Shown: positions 32,468-41,479, counted from the stretch's first letter. The stretch is 64,000 nucleotides of DNA from JAWWOW01 sp033851265 (GCA_033851265.1 JAWWOW010000006.1:62001-126000); one strand, 5' to 3'. Program-made: numbers and translations. Notes: a model not told the origin generated them from the sequence alone.

Positions 32468-33778
32468 CTAACCGAGAACCCCGAACATGCCCCGCGGGTC
32501 ACCCGGAGGTGAGCGGAAGACCGCGGTCAGCGTGCCGCAGTTGTCCGTGAGGCTGACGAGGCACGGCTTCTGGTTGCCGTTGGTCGAGCAGTTCGCCAAG
32601 TAGCCGTGCCAGAACCCATCGGTTCCCAAGGTCGCCGGCGCGCCACTCTTTGTAATGAAGCTCGTCTTGTTGGCGAAGCAGATGCCGTAGGTCTTGCCGG
32701 AGATCCGCTTGGAGCTGGCCAGCGTCATGGTGACGGTCAGGTACCGGGACAGGTCCTGGTTGGTGAACGTCGCCTCGTTACCCGACACCGGCTTGCCGCA
32801 CTGGTCGGCGTTCGGGTTGTCGAGCGCCAGCGTGTAGACGTCGTTCTGAGCACCCGTCTCGTCGGTCACCTTGGCGGTCGTGCCATTGCTGCTCAAGGTC
32901 TGTGATGTGCAGGTGGTGTTGGGAGCACAGGAGTTGACGACCGTGTCCTCGCGGAACGCATTGGACGTGGCAGACGTAAGGCCGCTCGAGCTGGCCGACA
33001 GACGGTAGTTGTCACCGGACTGGTTGATAATCACGTTGCTGAACGTCGCAATACCCGCCGACGCCGCTGCTGTCTGCGGCAGGTTGCCGGATGGGTTCGT
33101 GGCATTGCCGGTGTTCGGGTTGTACGCCGTGGACAGAGTCACCGATGCCGACGATGTCGTGACGGTGTTACCGAACGCGTCCTGCACGGCGACCTTGATA
33201 GCCGGGCTGATCGCCACGCCGGTCTTGGTGTTGGTCGGCTGCTGCACGAACCCCACCTTCGACGGCGTCGCTGGCGTCACTGTCGTCGACGGTTCGGGCC
33301 CGACCCGGTCGAAGGAGCTCGCCGTGACCCCGCCGATCAAACCGCTCGCGGTGGACGACCATGTGTAGACCCCTGCGGTGCCCGGTGCTGTGGCAGATGC
33401 CCCGATGGTCACAGACGCATTGGGGATCAGTGAGCCGCCACTGATGGAGACGGTGTTACCCGATGTGCCGACGGTCCAGCCCGATTGCGGACTCGTCGCG
33501 GAAACGCCGGAAAACCCGCTCGGCAGGGTGAACGACGCCGCTGTCAGCAGGTCCACGCTGTCCGGCGGTGACGCGTTCGTGATCGTGACGGAGTAGGCCG
33601 TCGTCGATCCCGCGACCACCGAGGTCGGCGTCGCCGTGATGGTGTATTTGCCCGGCACGATCGGCGTGGCGGCGTGCGCCGCCGTCGTCGCCGACAGTCC
33701 GGTGACCACCATCGTGGCGCCGATCACGGCTGGAATGAGCCGCCAAGCTCGCCCCTTGAACATTTTGTTGCTGAGCAT
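32468..33778 (-). CDS. Secreted Ig-like repeat protein A with PGDPRGMFG tail
   Basis: 436 residues. Signal peptide (LIPAVIGATMVVTGLSATTA, cleavage after AHA). The first region (about 45-165) resembles a DUF11-like adhesin domain (TPTSVVAGSTTAYSVTITNA). An Ig-like domain follows (VGFVQQPTNTKTGVAISPAI, VAVQDAFGNTVTTSSASVTL), then a Cys-containing C-terminal domain with six cysteines, ending SPPGDPRGMFGVLG. No membrane anchor, lipobox or sorting signal. Strong GGGGGG-type ribosome site. It is a paralogue of the next gene upstream (15-base gap) and lies 22 bases before the cyclase. Function unknown; probably an exported sensor ligand or surface factor. Confidence 0.75.
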   Translation of the reverse strand: MLSNKMFKGRAWRLIPAVIGATMVVTGLSATTAAHAATPIVPGKYTITATPTSVVAGSTTAYSVTITNASPPDSVDLLTAASFTLPSGFSGVSATSPQSGWTVGTSGNTVSISGGSLIPNASVTIGASATAPGTAGVYTWSSTASGLIGGVTASSFDRVGPEPSTTVTPATPSKVGFVQQPTNTKTGVAISPAIKVAVQDAFGNTVTTSSASVTLSTAYNPNTGNATNPSGNLPQTAAASAGIATFSNVIINQSGDNYRLSASSSGLTSATSNAFREDTVVNSCAPNTTCTSQTLSSNGTTAKVTDETGAQNDVYTLALDNPNADQCGKPVSGNEATFTNQDLSRYLTVTMTLASSKRISGKTYGICFANKTSFITKSGAPATLGTDGFWHGYLANCSTNGNQKPCLVSLTDNCGTLTAVFRSPPGDPRGMFGVLG

Positions 33779-33793
33779 TTGCCCCCCCTGGGC

Positions 33794-35140
33794 TTAGAGA
33801 ATTCCGAACATTCCGCGCGGGTCACCCGGCGTGGACTTGAAGACGCCGACGATGTCGTCCTGAGAGTTTTCGGTGAGGTTGCCGTACTGGCACGGCGCAG
33901 CCGCGTGGTTCTGGCAGAGCGGCAGGAAGCCGTACCAGTGACCATCACCGGTCGGAGTCGCAACCCCTGTGCGGGTGTCGAAGACGTGGTCGGCCTCGAA
34001 GCAGATACCCCACTGCAGGAAGCCGTCCTGGTCCTCGGTCGGCGCGACCACATCGTTGACAACGATCGTGACGAGCATTTCGCGATTGATGTTGTCGAAC
34101 TTGCCGGGCTTACCGGTGCCCGAGTTGAGCGTGGCGCAGCCAGGCGCCGATTGGCCACCGACGGTCACCGTGAAGTGGTCGTTCGCCGGGCCCTTCGTGT
34201 CGAGTACACGGAACGTCGTGTCCTGGACGTTGCCGATCCGCCCGGAGTCACACTGTGTGTTCGGCGCGCAGTCCGCCGAGTAGCCGTAAACCTCGAACGG
34301 GCTCGACGTACCCGACGACAGACCGGGACTCGACGCGAGCAACTTGTAGCCAACGGCCTGGTCGTTGATCACGACATTCGAGAACGTCGCCGTGCCGGCC
34401 GAGGCGGCCACCGTCTGCGGCACGTTGCCGGAGGGGTTCGTCGCATTGCCCGTGATCGGGTTGTACGAGGTCGACAGCGTCACGTTCGCATTGCTCGTCG
34501 TCGGGTTGCCGAATGCGTCCTGAATCGCCACCTTGATGGCGGGGGAATTCGCAACACCCTTCGTCACATTGCTCGGCTGCTGGGTGAAGACGACCTTCGC
34601 TGGAGTGGCCGGTGTCACGTCCGTACTCGGCTGCGAGCCCGAGATAGCGAACGGGTTGGTGCCGGTGGCACCGCCCACCAGGCCACCAGCTGTCGACGAG
34701 CCTGTGTAGTGCCCGGCAGCCGTCGGAGACTTTGCCGTTACGGGAACCGTGACCGATCCACCCGGAAGCACACCGAGGATCTGCGCCGCGAGCGACACTG
34801 TCGTCCCGCTCTTCGACACCGTCCACGGCAACCCTTGCGAGTCATTGACCGATGCCGGCACTGACACAATCGTGAATCCGGTCGGGAACGTAATCGACGC
34901 GGCGTTCATGATGTCGAGGCTGCCGGGCGCCGACGCGTTGGAGAACTTGACGGAGTAAGTGATCGTGGAGCCAGCGACAGCTGTCGTCGGCGTTACCGAG
35001 GCCGAGTAGACGCCGGGGATGACCTGAGCTGCTTGCGCTTCCAGAGGCGCGAGCAGCCCTGCGACAACGGTTAAGGCACTGAACGCCGGGACAAGTGCCC
35101 ACGCCCGCGTGCGTGAGTTTCCAAAGACTCCTCGTGGCAT
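33794..35140 (-). CDS. Secreted Ig-like repeat protein B with PGDPRGMFG tail
   Basis: 448 residues. Signal peptide (ALVPAFSALTVVAGLLAPLE, cleavage near AQA-AQ). Same order as its downstream paralogue: N-terminal adhesin-like domain (VTPTTAVAGSTITYSVKFSN), Ig-like domain (VVFTQQPSNVTKGVANSPAI, VAIQDAFGNPTTSNANVTLS), Cys-containing C-terminal domain with WGICFEADHVFDTRTG and WYGFLPLCQNH. The tail is STPGDPRGMFGIL. The ribosome site AGGGGGAG lies 5 bases before ATG. The stop-to-start gap to the CNB gene upstream is only 12 bases. Role unknown. Confidence 0.75.
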   Translation of the reverse strand: MPRGVFGNSRTRAWALVPAFSALTVVAGLLAPLEAQAAQVIPGVYSASVTPTTAVAGSTITYSVKFSNASAPGSLDIMNAASITFPTGFTIVSVPASVNDSQGLPWTVSKSGTTVSLAAQILGVLPGGSVTVPVTAKSPTAAGHYTGSSTAGGLVGGATGTNPFAISGSQPSTDVTPATPAKVVFTQQPSNVTKGVANSPAIKVAIQDAFGNPTTSNANVTLSTSYNPITGNATNPSGNVPQTVAASAGTATFSNVVINDQAVGYKLLASSPGLSSGTSSPFEVYGYSADCAPNTQCDSGRIGNVQDTTFRVLDTKGPANDHFTVTVGGQSAPGCATLNSGTGKPGKFDNINREMLVTIVVNDVVAPTEDQDGFLQWGICFEADHVFDTRTGVATPTGDGHWYGFLPLCQNHAAAPCQYGNLTENSQDDIVGVFKSTPGDPRGMFGIL

Positions 35141-35152
35141 TGTCGCTCCCCC

Positions 35153-35572
35153 TCAGTTCACCGGACTCGGGTCCAACGAGTGCACCCGCTGGGCGAGGCC
35201 TGTCAGCAGGGCCTTCACCAACCCGGGAACGTCGTGGACGAGAGTGAAGAAGCTCTGCTGGGTGAGCACGAGCACCTGACCGTCGGTCGTCATGGTGACG
35301 GTCGCATTGCGGGGAGCCGGGTCAAGTAGCGCTAGCTCACCGAAGTGCATGTAAGGACCGAGTGTCGCCAGCACCTGGCCGCGGCGAGTGACATCCGCGT
35401 GGCCCTCCATCAGAACGAAGAACTCCCGGGTGCGGGTGCCCTCCTTGACGAGGTCGTCGCCCTTCTTGACCTCGAGTCGCTCGACGAGCTGTGCAACATG
35501 CGACAGCTCTTTCGGCGTACAGGCGCTGAACATGGGCACCGGACGCAAGTAGTCCTCATACCGCTGCTTCAT
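35153..35572 (-). CDS. Stand-alone cyclic nucleotide-binding protein 1
   Basis: 139 residues, a single CNB domain of the CRP/PKA-R type with no DNA-binding or enzymatic domain. The phosphate-binding cassette is well formed: YMHFGELALLDPAPRNATVT, with the Glu that holds the ribose hydroxyl and the Arg that holds the phosphate. The N-terminal helix MKQRYEDYLRPVPMFSACTP is shared with its neighbour. Its ATG overlaps the TGA of the preceding CNB gene (ATGA). Likely a cytoplasmic cAMP (or cGMP) receptor working by protein contact. Confidence 0.88.
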   Translation of the reverse strand: MKQRYEDYLRPVPMFSACTPKELSHVAQLVERLEVKKGDDLVKEGTRTREFFVLMEGHADVTRRGQVLATLGPYMHFGELALLDPAPRNATVTMTTDGQVLVLTQQSFFTLVHDVPGLVKALLTGLAQRVHSLDPSPVN

Positions 35573-36015
35573 GTCGCCTGCCCGGCGCTCTCGTGCGTGC
35601 GCCCAGCCGTCGGGTCGAGCGTGTGCACACGTTGCGCCAAACCGGTCAGCAGTTGGCGAACGAGACCGGGAACATCGTGCAGGAGGGTGAAGAACTGCCG
35701 CTGTGTCAGCACAAGCACCTGACCATCACTGGTCATCGCGACGGTCGCATTGCGCGGCGCAGGGTCCAGCAGCGCAAGCTCACCGAAGTGGCGGCCCGGG
35801 ACGAGAGCGGCCAGGAACTGTCCCTGCCGAGTCACCTGAGCCTGGCCCGACAAGATGATGAAGAACTCACTGGCCTGCGCACCTTCATGCACGAGTACGT
35901 CGCCCGCGCGCACGTCGAGTCGTTCGATGACTGACGCGATACGGGTCAGTTCCTTTTGGGAACACGCGCTGAATACCGGCACCGCTCGCAGGTAGTCCTC
36001 GTAGTGGTCCTTCAT
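35569..36015 (-). CDS. Stand-alone cyclic nucleotide-binding protein 2
   Basis: 148 residues, close paralogue of the following gene (MKDHYEDYLRAVPVFSACSQ at the N-terminus). Single CNB domain with an intact cassette RHFGELALLDPAPRNATVAM. A short hydrophilic tail (DPTAGRTHESAGQAT) follows. AGGGGGG ribosome site just before ATG. It begins 19 bases after the universal stress gene and is translationally coupled to the next CNB gene. The two may heterodimerise; this is inference. Confidence 0.88.
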   Translation of the reverse strand: MKDHYEDYLRAVPVFSACSQKELTRIASVIERLDVRAGDVLVHEGAQASEFFIILSGQAQVTRQGQFLAALVPGRHFGELALLDPAPRNATVAMTSDGQVLVLTQRQFFTLLHDVPGLVRQLLTGLAQRVHTLDPTAGRTHESAGQAT

Positions 36016-36034
36016 CAGCCCCCCTTGGTTCGTG

Positions 36035-36478
36035 TCAGCAGGTATGAACGATGTGCACGGAACACTCCGCGTGGTGCGCCACCCGGTTCGGGACGCTGCC
36101 GAGGATGAACCGGCGTGCGCCGGTCATGCCGCGGTTCCCGATAACGATGAGATCCGCCTTCACGTCTTGCGCGACGCCGAGGAGGACATCGGCTGCCTCG
36201 CCCTGGCGGGCACGGACCTCGACGGTGAGCCCGCCGGTGTCGATACCGGCGAGAGCGCGCTCGAGCAGGGTTTCCGCGTCGGTGCGCTGCTGCGGAAGCG
36301 CGAGGGCTTCGTTGGCGTAGCCGGCGGCGCCGGCCAGTGCGGTGACGGCGGTTGTTGCGCCGTACGCCGTGACGACATGGAGCTGAGCGCCCGACACGCG
36401 AGCCAGCTCGGCGGCTGTACGCACCGCCTCTTGCGCCGTCTCTGAGCCGTCGGTCCCGACGACGATGGCTGAGAACAC
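36035..36478 (-). CDS. Universal stress protein (UspA family)
   Basis: 147 residues from GTG 36478. A single Usp domain with the ATP-binding pattern: AIVVGTDGSETAQEAVRTAA at the N-terminus and the C-terminal loop VIGNRGMTGARRFILGSVPN (G-2x-G-9x-G-S/N). An ATP-binding, dimeric stress regulator. First gene of the minus-strand run that continues through two CNB proteins, two secreted proteins and the cyclase, so it probably sits next to the promoter. In mycobacteria Usp and CNB functions are also linked, which fits a cyclic-nucleotide context. Confidence 0.92.
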   Translation of the reverse strand: MFSAIVVGTDGSETAQEAVRTAAELARVSGAQLHVVTAYGATTAVTALAGAAGYANEALALPQQRTDAETLLERALAGIDTGGLTVEVRARQGEAADVLLGVAQDVKADLIVIGNRGMTGARRFILGSVPNRVAHHAECSVHIVHTC

Positions 36479-36674
36479 CCGAATCCCCCCACGACTCGGC
36501 TACCGGTGGGTAGCACCCCGCATCCTGACCTGTCCGGATTGCACGGACCTTGCGCCACAGTGACGCTTTCGCGCGGGATTTTCCACGTACAACGACACAT
36601 TCGGGACACAACCACCCCGCGACCCGTCAGCCCTCCGTCACGGGCGCGTCATCGGTGCTCCGCACACTCTCCCC
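36479..36674. promoter_or_regulatory. Divergent intergenic control region of the cyclic-nucleotide cluster
   Basis: The 196 bases separate the minus-strand run (uspA onwards) from the plus-strand CNB3-BTAD genes, so promoters for both must lie here or just inside the genes. I see a short inverted repeat TCCGGATTGCACGGA (about 36534-36548) and an AT-richer stretch GGGATTTTCCACGTACAACG (36575-36594). I do not see a clear CRP palindrome (TGTGA-N6-TCACA) nor confident -35/-10 pairs. CNB3 has no evident ribosome site and may be leaderless. Confidence 0.45.
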
Positions 36675-37184
36675 ATGTCCTCGGCCGCGCCCCAGCCCGA
36701 TTCGGCGACCCCGCTGACCGCACTGGCTGTGTTCGACCGGTGCCCGCCCGAGCGGCTGGCAGCGATCGAGCCGTCCCCCGAGGAGCTGGAAGTCGAGCTC
36801 GGCGAAGCCATCGTGCGGGAGGGACACCTCGACCACGAGTGGTACGTGATCCTCGACGGCGAGGCCTCCGTCAGCACAGCCGGGCACGTTTTGGGCGTTT
36901 TGGGCCCGGGTGAGCATTTCGGCGAGATCGCCATCCTCAGTCGGCAGCCGCGCCGATTCACCGTGCGTGCGCTCACCCCTATGCGCGTGCTCATGCTGAC
37001 CGAGGAGGCGTTCCTTGCCTTGCTTGACGACTGCGCGCCGTTCGGCCGCACCCTGCTCGTGCGGCTGACCCGCCGGATGAGCTCCTTGGCCGAGTCGGAA
37101 AGCTCCCTCGTGCCGACGCAGGACGCCGTCACCAACGACCATCTCCCTGGCCCCCACCCCTCCACGGCGACACACTTGGACTAA
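36675..37184 (+). CDS. Stand-alone cyclic nucleotide-binding protein 3
   Basis: 169 residues, one CNB domain flanked by short tails. The cassette GEHFGEIAILSRQPRRFTVR keeps Glu and Arg but is more diverged than the two minus-strand copies. The C-terminal tail (VTNDHLPGPHPSTATHLD) is low complexity. It lies 20 bases upstream of the BTAD-AAA regulator on the same strand, so it may relay cyclic-nucleotide level to that regulator. The link is inferred from location. Confidence 0.85.
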   Translation: MSSAAPQPDSATPLTALAVFDRCPPERLAAIEPSPEELEVELGEAIVREGHLDHEWYVILDGEASVSTAGHVLGVLGPGEHFGEIAILSRQPRRFTVRALTPMRVLMLTEEAFLALLDDCAPFGRTLLVRLTRRMSSLAESESSLVPTQDAVTNDHLPGPHPSTATHLD

Positions 37185-37204
37185 TACGAATCGGGGGGCG
37201 ACTC

Positions 37205-40200
37205 GTGGTCCTGCACGTACGAGTGCTTGGGCCGCTCGAAGTGACGTGGCACGACGTCCCGGTTCCGCTGGGCTCATCGCGACCGCAAGCGCTGCTCGGG
37301 CGACTGCTGCTGGCGCGCAATCGGGTCGTCAGCACCGAGGAGCTCCTCGACGCGTTATGGCCCGATGAGCCACCCGGACCCGCCGAGGTCGCCCTCCGCT
37401 CCCTCGTCTCCCGGCTCCGGAAGAGGCTCCGCGACGCTGGAGTGACCCGCGAGCTGATCGTCACCAAGCAGCCCGGCTACACGGTTCCGCTCGGGGACGA
37501 CGAGTTCGATGCGGTGGCGTTCGAGCGCGACGTCACGACGGCACGAAGCCTGCACGGCTCCGGCGATCGCGCTGCCGCTTCTGCGGCATTTGTGCGTGCG
37601 CTGTCGCGCTGGAACGGACCGGCGTACGGCGAAATCGCTGCCGAGCCGTTCGCGCGGGCCGAAGCAGCCCGCCTGGAAGAGCTGCGGTTGACCGCGCTCG
37701 AAGAACGCATCGACGTTGACCTGTCGATCGGTCGGCATCGCGAGCTCGTCGGCGAGCTCGACGTCCTCACGGCCGAACATCCATTGCGTGAACGGTTGTG
37801 GGCTCAACGCATGCTCGCGCTTTACCGCTCGGGCCGGCAGGCGGAAGCGCTTCGTGCCTACCACGAAGTCCGGGGCCTACTCGACGACGAACTCGGGCTC
37901 ACACCCAGCCCGATGCTGATGCAGCTGGAGAGCGACATCCTGCAGCAGCGATCGACGCTCGACTTCGAGTCGCCCGGGGTAACTGTTGTGCAGCCGCGGC
38001 CGTCCGCACCGTCCGTCGAGGAACCACCCGGCGACAAGATCCTGGGACGCGACGCCGAGATCGATGAGCTCACCCAATGGTGGGAGGAGTACGACGGCGG
38101 CGTCACGACAATTGCGTTCATCTCCGGCGAACCGGGAATCGGCAAGACCGCATTGGCCGCGCACCTCGCCGCGCTAGCGGCCGCCAACGGTGCGCTCACC
38201 CTGCACGGAGGCTGCGAAGAGGAGACAGCGGTTCCTTTTCAGCCGTTCGTCGATGTGCTTCGGCAGTACGTCGCGACGTTGCCGGCGGATGCCCGGACCG
38301 AGACATTGGGTTGGCGCGTCGGCGAGCTGAGCCGCGTGCTGCCCGAGCTTGGCGGTCAGCCGGATGCAGGAGTTGGCGACCCAGAGACGGAGCGTTATCG
38401 CTTCTTCGAGGCGGTCACATCCATGCTCGTGCACGCAGCACAACGGCAGCGCGTTCTCGTCGTACTTGATGACTTGCAGTGGGCGGACAAACCGACGCTG
38501 CTGTTGCTGCGACATCTGTTGCGGGCCGGCCGCCCAACCGGCCCGTCGATACTTGCGGCCTACCGGGACACGGAATTGCCGACAAGTCATCCACTCCGCG
38601 AGTTGATGCAGGACCTGGGGCGGCAGAACCAACTGCGCCGGATCGGTCTGTCTGGCCTCGATCAAGACGCGGTACGCCGATTGGTCGAAGGTTCGCGCGG
38701 CGTCAACGAGCTGTGGGACGTCGAACGCCTCGCCGTCGACCTGATGCGCATCACCGAAGGCAACCCGCTGTTCACGACCGAGATGCTTCGCCACTTGGAG
38801 GACCGGAGCGACGGAAACGTCCTTGGCAGAGTGCCTGTCGACCTCGTCGTACCCGAAGGCGTCCAGGACCTGATCGCACGCCGTGTGTCACGGCTGTCAG
38901 CGGAGACCAACAGATTGCTCACGACCGCGTCCGTCTTCGGCCGGGAGTTTCCCTGCGAAGTGGCAGGACGCGCAGCAGGTCTGGACGGCGATGAGCTGCT
39001 CGACGCCCTGGAAGAGAGCGTCGCGGCACGAGTCATCGTGGAAGTACCAGAGCGCGACGACTGGTACTCCTTCGCACACCGGCTCGTCCGAACAGCGTTG
39101 TACGACGGGTTGTTGTCCAGCCGACGGGTCCGCATCCATCTGCGCGTTGCGGAGATTCTTGAGGAGCTCGCAGCGAGCCGCGGCGACTCCTACCTCGTCG
39201 AGCTGGCGTATCACTATGGCCATGCCGGTGCGGCGGGCGACCGGCGCAAGGCGATTGCCTACGCGACGGCGGCCGGCGACCGAGCCCAGGAGCAACTCGC
39301 ATTCGAAGAAGCCTGCGAGCACTACCAGCGTGCGCTCGACATCCTCGGCGATCTCGGCAATGCGGCACCGGCGGAACGCTGCGACCTGCTACTGGTTCTT
39401 GGCGAGGCGTTGAACCGCTCCGGCGAAGGGCTGGCCGGTGGCGACGCTTTCGACGAAGCAGTCGCTATCGCTCGTTCCCTGGGTGACGCCGAACGACTGG
39501 CGCGAGCTTCGCTACGCGAGGGTCCACTGCGCTACGTCGGCCGGGTCGCGCCATCACCGGAAGAAGTCCAACTGGTGCGGGAAGCGCGAACTGCTCTCGG
39601 AAGCGAGGACAGCCCACTTCTCGCGAACGTGACCGCCCGGCTGGCGCTCGTACTGATGTACAGCGGGGGTGAGCCCGAGGCGAGGACGCTCAGCCAGGAC
39701 GCTGTCGACATGGCTCGGCGCGTCCATGACGACCATGCCCTCGGTTACACGCTCAACTCACGGCTGCATGCGCTCGCCGGTCCGCACCTGTCCGATGAGC
39801 GACTGCACACGGCTTCGGAGTTGAAGGACGTCGCGCAGTCGACCGGTGACCAGTTGCTTGCTCTGCTCGCGTGCATGTGGGAAGTGCGTGAGTTGTTGTC
39901 GGTGGGCGATATCGACGGCACCGCCCGCGTGACCCCCGTGCTCGAACGGCTTGCGGAGGTCACCCGTCACCCGCTCTTCCTTGCCTATGCGCGCTGGGTG
40001 CGCAGCGGTTTGGCGATCGTGCAAGGGGAGTTGGGCGATGCCGAGCGGTTAGCGGGGGAAGGCTTGACCCTTGCCGAACGCCACGACGAGCTAGCACTGA
40101 GCTTCTACGGCGCGCAGATGCTCTGGACGTGGTGGCAGAAGGATGTCCTGCCGACCATGGAAGCCGCGTTTCACGCGATCCTCGAACAGGCGCCGGCCGA

Positions 40201-40738
40201 CTACGCAATCACCCGCGCTGCGCTCGCGCTGTTGCTTGCAGAAACTGGACGACTCGACAGCGCGCGCGCCCAGTTACAGCGGCTCGCCGCCGGTGGGTTC
40301 GCGGCCTTGGCCGACGAACAGACCGACGGACTCGCGATGGCAGTGCTCGCGCCGGTATGCGAAGCAGTCGGGGATGCAGATTCGGCGAAGTTGTTGTACT
40401 CGCGGATGGAGCCGTACGCCGGGCGGTTGATCACCGTGCGTCCTCCCTCCGGCGTCTGCTTCGGGCCCGCTGATTACTACCTCGGCCTGTTGGCGGCGGC
40501 ACGGGCCGACCTTCCGCTCGCCCGGCGGCACCTCGAAGCGTCGCTCGACATCGCGCGTCGTACCAACGCCTTGGCGTTCACCGCGGCCACGCGCGCGGAG
40601 CTCGGCGGTGTCCTGCTGCGCAGTGATGACGCCGTCGAAGCGCGCGTGCATCTCGACACCGCGCGAACGACCGCCACGGCTCTCGGTCTGTCACGGATCA
40701 CTCGACGGGTTGACACCCTGGAAGCCAACAACCGCTAG
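37205..40738 (+). CDS. BTAD/AfsR-type transcriptional regulator with AAA ATPase and TPR
   Basis: 1177 residues from GTG 37205. An OmpR-type winged helix (about 1-95: LLGRLLLARNRVVSTEELLD, VSRLRKRLRDAG) is followed by a BTAD helical domain (about 100-245; RAYHEVRGLLDDELGLTPSP). Then a STAND/AAA NTPase: Walker A SGEPGIGKTALAAHLA (308-315) and Walker B VLVVLDDLQWADKP (about 418-428). A long TPR-like region fills the last 500 residues. Large SARP-type activators of this shape bind direct repeats near promoters once the NTPase and TPR sense a signal. Likely controls the adjacent divergent operon and perhaps itself. Confidence 0.93.
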   Translation: MVLHVRVLGPLEVTWHDVPVPLGSSRPQALLGRLLLARNRVVSTEELLDALWPDEPPGPAEVALRSLVSRLRKRLRDAGVTRELIVTKQPGYTVPLGDDEFDAVAFERDVTTARSLHGSGDRAAASAAFVRALSRWNGPAYGEIAAEPFARAEAARLEELRLTALEERIDVDLSIGRHRELVGELDVLTAEHPLRERLWAQRMLALYRSGRQAEALRAYHEVRGLLDDELGLTPSPMLMQLESDILQQRSTLDFESPGVTVVQPRPSAPSVEEPPGDKILGRDAEIDELTQWWEEYDGGVTTIAFISGEPGIGKTALAAHLAALAAANGALTLHGGCEEETAVPFQPFVDVLRQYVATLPADARTETLGWRVGELSRVLPELGGQPDAGVGDPETERYRFFEAVTSMLVHAAQRQRVLVVLDDLQWADKPTLLLLRHLLRAGRPTGPSILAAYRDTELPTSHPLRELMQDLGRQNQLRRIGLSGLDQDAVRRLVEGSRGVNELWDVERLAVDLMRITEGNPLFTTEMLRHLEDRSDGNVLGRVPVDLVVPEGVQDLIARRVSRLSAETNRLLTTASVFGREFPCEVAGRAAGLDGDELLDALEESVAARVIVEVPERDDWYSFAHRLVRTALYDGLLSSRRVRIHLRVAEILEELAASRGDSYLVELAYHYGHAGAAGDRRKAIAYATAAGDRAQEQLAFEEACEHYQRALDILGDLGNAAPAERCDLLLVLGEALNRSGEGLAGGDAFDEAVAIARSLGDAERLARASLREGPLRYVGRVAPSPEEVQLVREARTALGSEDSPLLANVTARLALVLMYSGGEPEARTLSQDAVDMARRVHDDHALGYTLNSRLHALAGPHLSDERLHTASELKDVAQSTGDQLLALLACMWEVRELLSVGDIDGTARVTPVLERLAEVTRHPLFLAYARWVRSGLAIVQGELGDAERLAGEGLTLAERHDELALSFYGAQMLWTWWQKDVLPTMEAAFHAILEQAPADYAITRAALALLLAETGRLDSARAQLQRLAAGGFAALADEQTDGLAMAVLAPVCEAVGDADSAKLLYSRMEPYAGRLITVRPPSGVCFGPADYYLGLLAAARADLPLARRHLEASLDIARRTNALAFTAATRAELGGVLLRSDDAVEARVHLDTARTTATALGLSRITRRVDTLEANNR

Positions 40739-40756
40739 GACCGACTGTGGATCGGC

Positions 40757-41479
40757 TCAGCTGGCCGGAGCCTGACGCAGATACCGGTCGAAGATGGCAA
40801 AGATCCGTGACCAGGCTTGTTCGGCAACCTCGTGGTCGTAGCCGAACCCGGTCACGCGCAACAGCGGCGTCAACGGCCCGACGTTGATCCGGTTGAGAAA
40901 ACTGTGGCCGACACCGTCGTACTCGACGATGTCGTGAACAACACCGGCCTTCGTGCACGCTGCTTCGAGGCGTTGCGCGTGGCCGCGAAGGACGCGATCA
41001 CGCTTGCCAAAGGACCCGACGATCGGACACGCCCCGCCGGCGATGCGGTCGTCGATGTTTTCGGGAACGGATCCGTAGTTGACCGAAGACGCATCGAAAG
41101 GCAGCTGCATTGCGGACAGCAACGCGAATCCGCCGCCCATGCAGAAGCCAATGATGCCGACTCGGCCGGTGCAGTCGGCACGGTCAGTGAGGAATTGACG
41201 TGCAGCATCGATGTCGGCGTACGCCGGACCAACGCCCGATCGCGATGCGCGGATCGTCGCTATGACGCACTTGCGCATGCCGCCGCGACCGTAGAGGTCC
41301 GGTGCCAACGCGAGGTAGCCCGCCGCGGCGAGACGATCCGCTTGGCGACGGATGTCGTTGGACAGGCCCAACGCATCCATGATCACTACAACGGCGGGAT
41401 ACGGGCCGTCTCCGATGGGTGGCGTCGCGAGGTATGCGTCAAGGTCGCCATTCGGCGTTTCATAACGGATGCTGGGCAC
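40757..41479 (-). CDS. Dienelactone hydrolase family protein
   Basis: 240 residues. Alpha/beta hydrolase with Cys nucleophile in VGIIGFCMGGGFALLSAM (C113), acid in GSFGKRDRVLRG and His in EYDGVGHSFLNR, the triad of carboxymethylenebutenolidase-like enzymes. The usual Glu near residue 36 is replaced (VVIMDALGLSND). Cytoplasmic, no signal peptide. Substrate not certain; in this family it ranges from dienelactones to other esters. It converges with the BTAD gene and diverges from the sugar dehydrogenase gene. Confidence 0.88.
   Translation of the reverse strand: MPSIRYETPNGDLDAYLATPPIGDGPYPAVVVIMDALGLSNDIRRQADRLAAAGYLALAPDLYGRGGMRKCVIATIRASRSGVGPAYADIDAARQFLTDRADCTGRVGIIGFCMGGGFALLSAMQLPFDASSVNYGSVPENIDDRIAGGACPIVGSFGKRDRVLRGHAQRLEAACTKAGVVHDIVEYDGVGHSFLNRINVGPLTPLLRVTGFGYDHEVAEQAWSRIFAIFDRYLRQAPAS

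Noticed and set aside
36479..36674. CRP/cAMP-receptor operator expected in the divergent region
   Set aside because: No TGTGA-N6-TCACA or close variant found; only a weak inverted repeat, so no specific operator is called.
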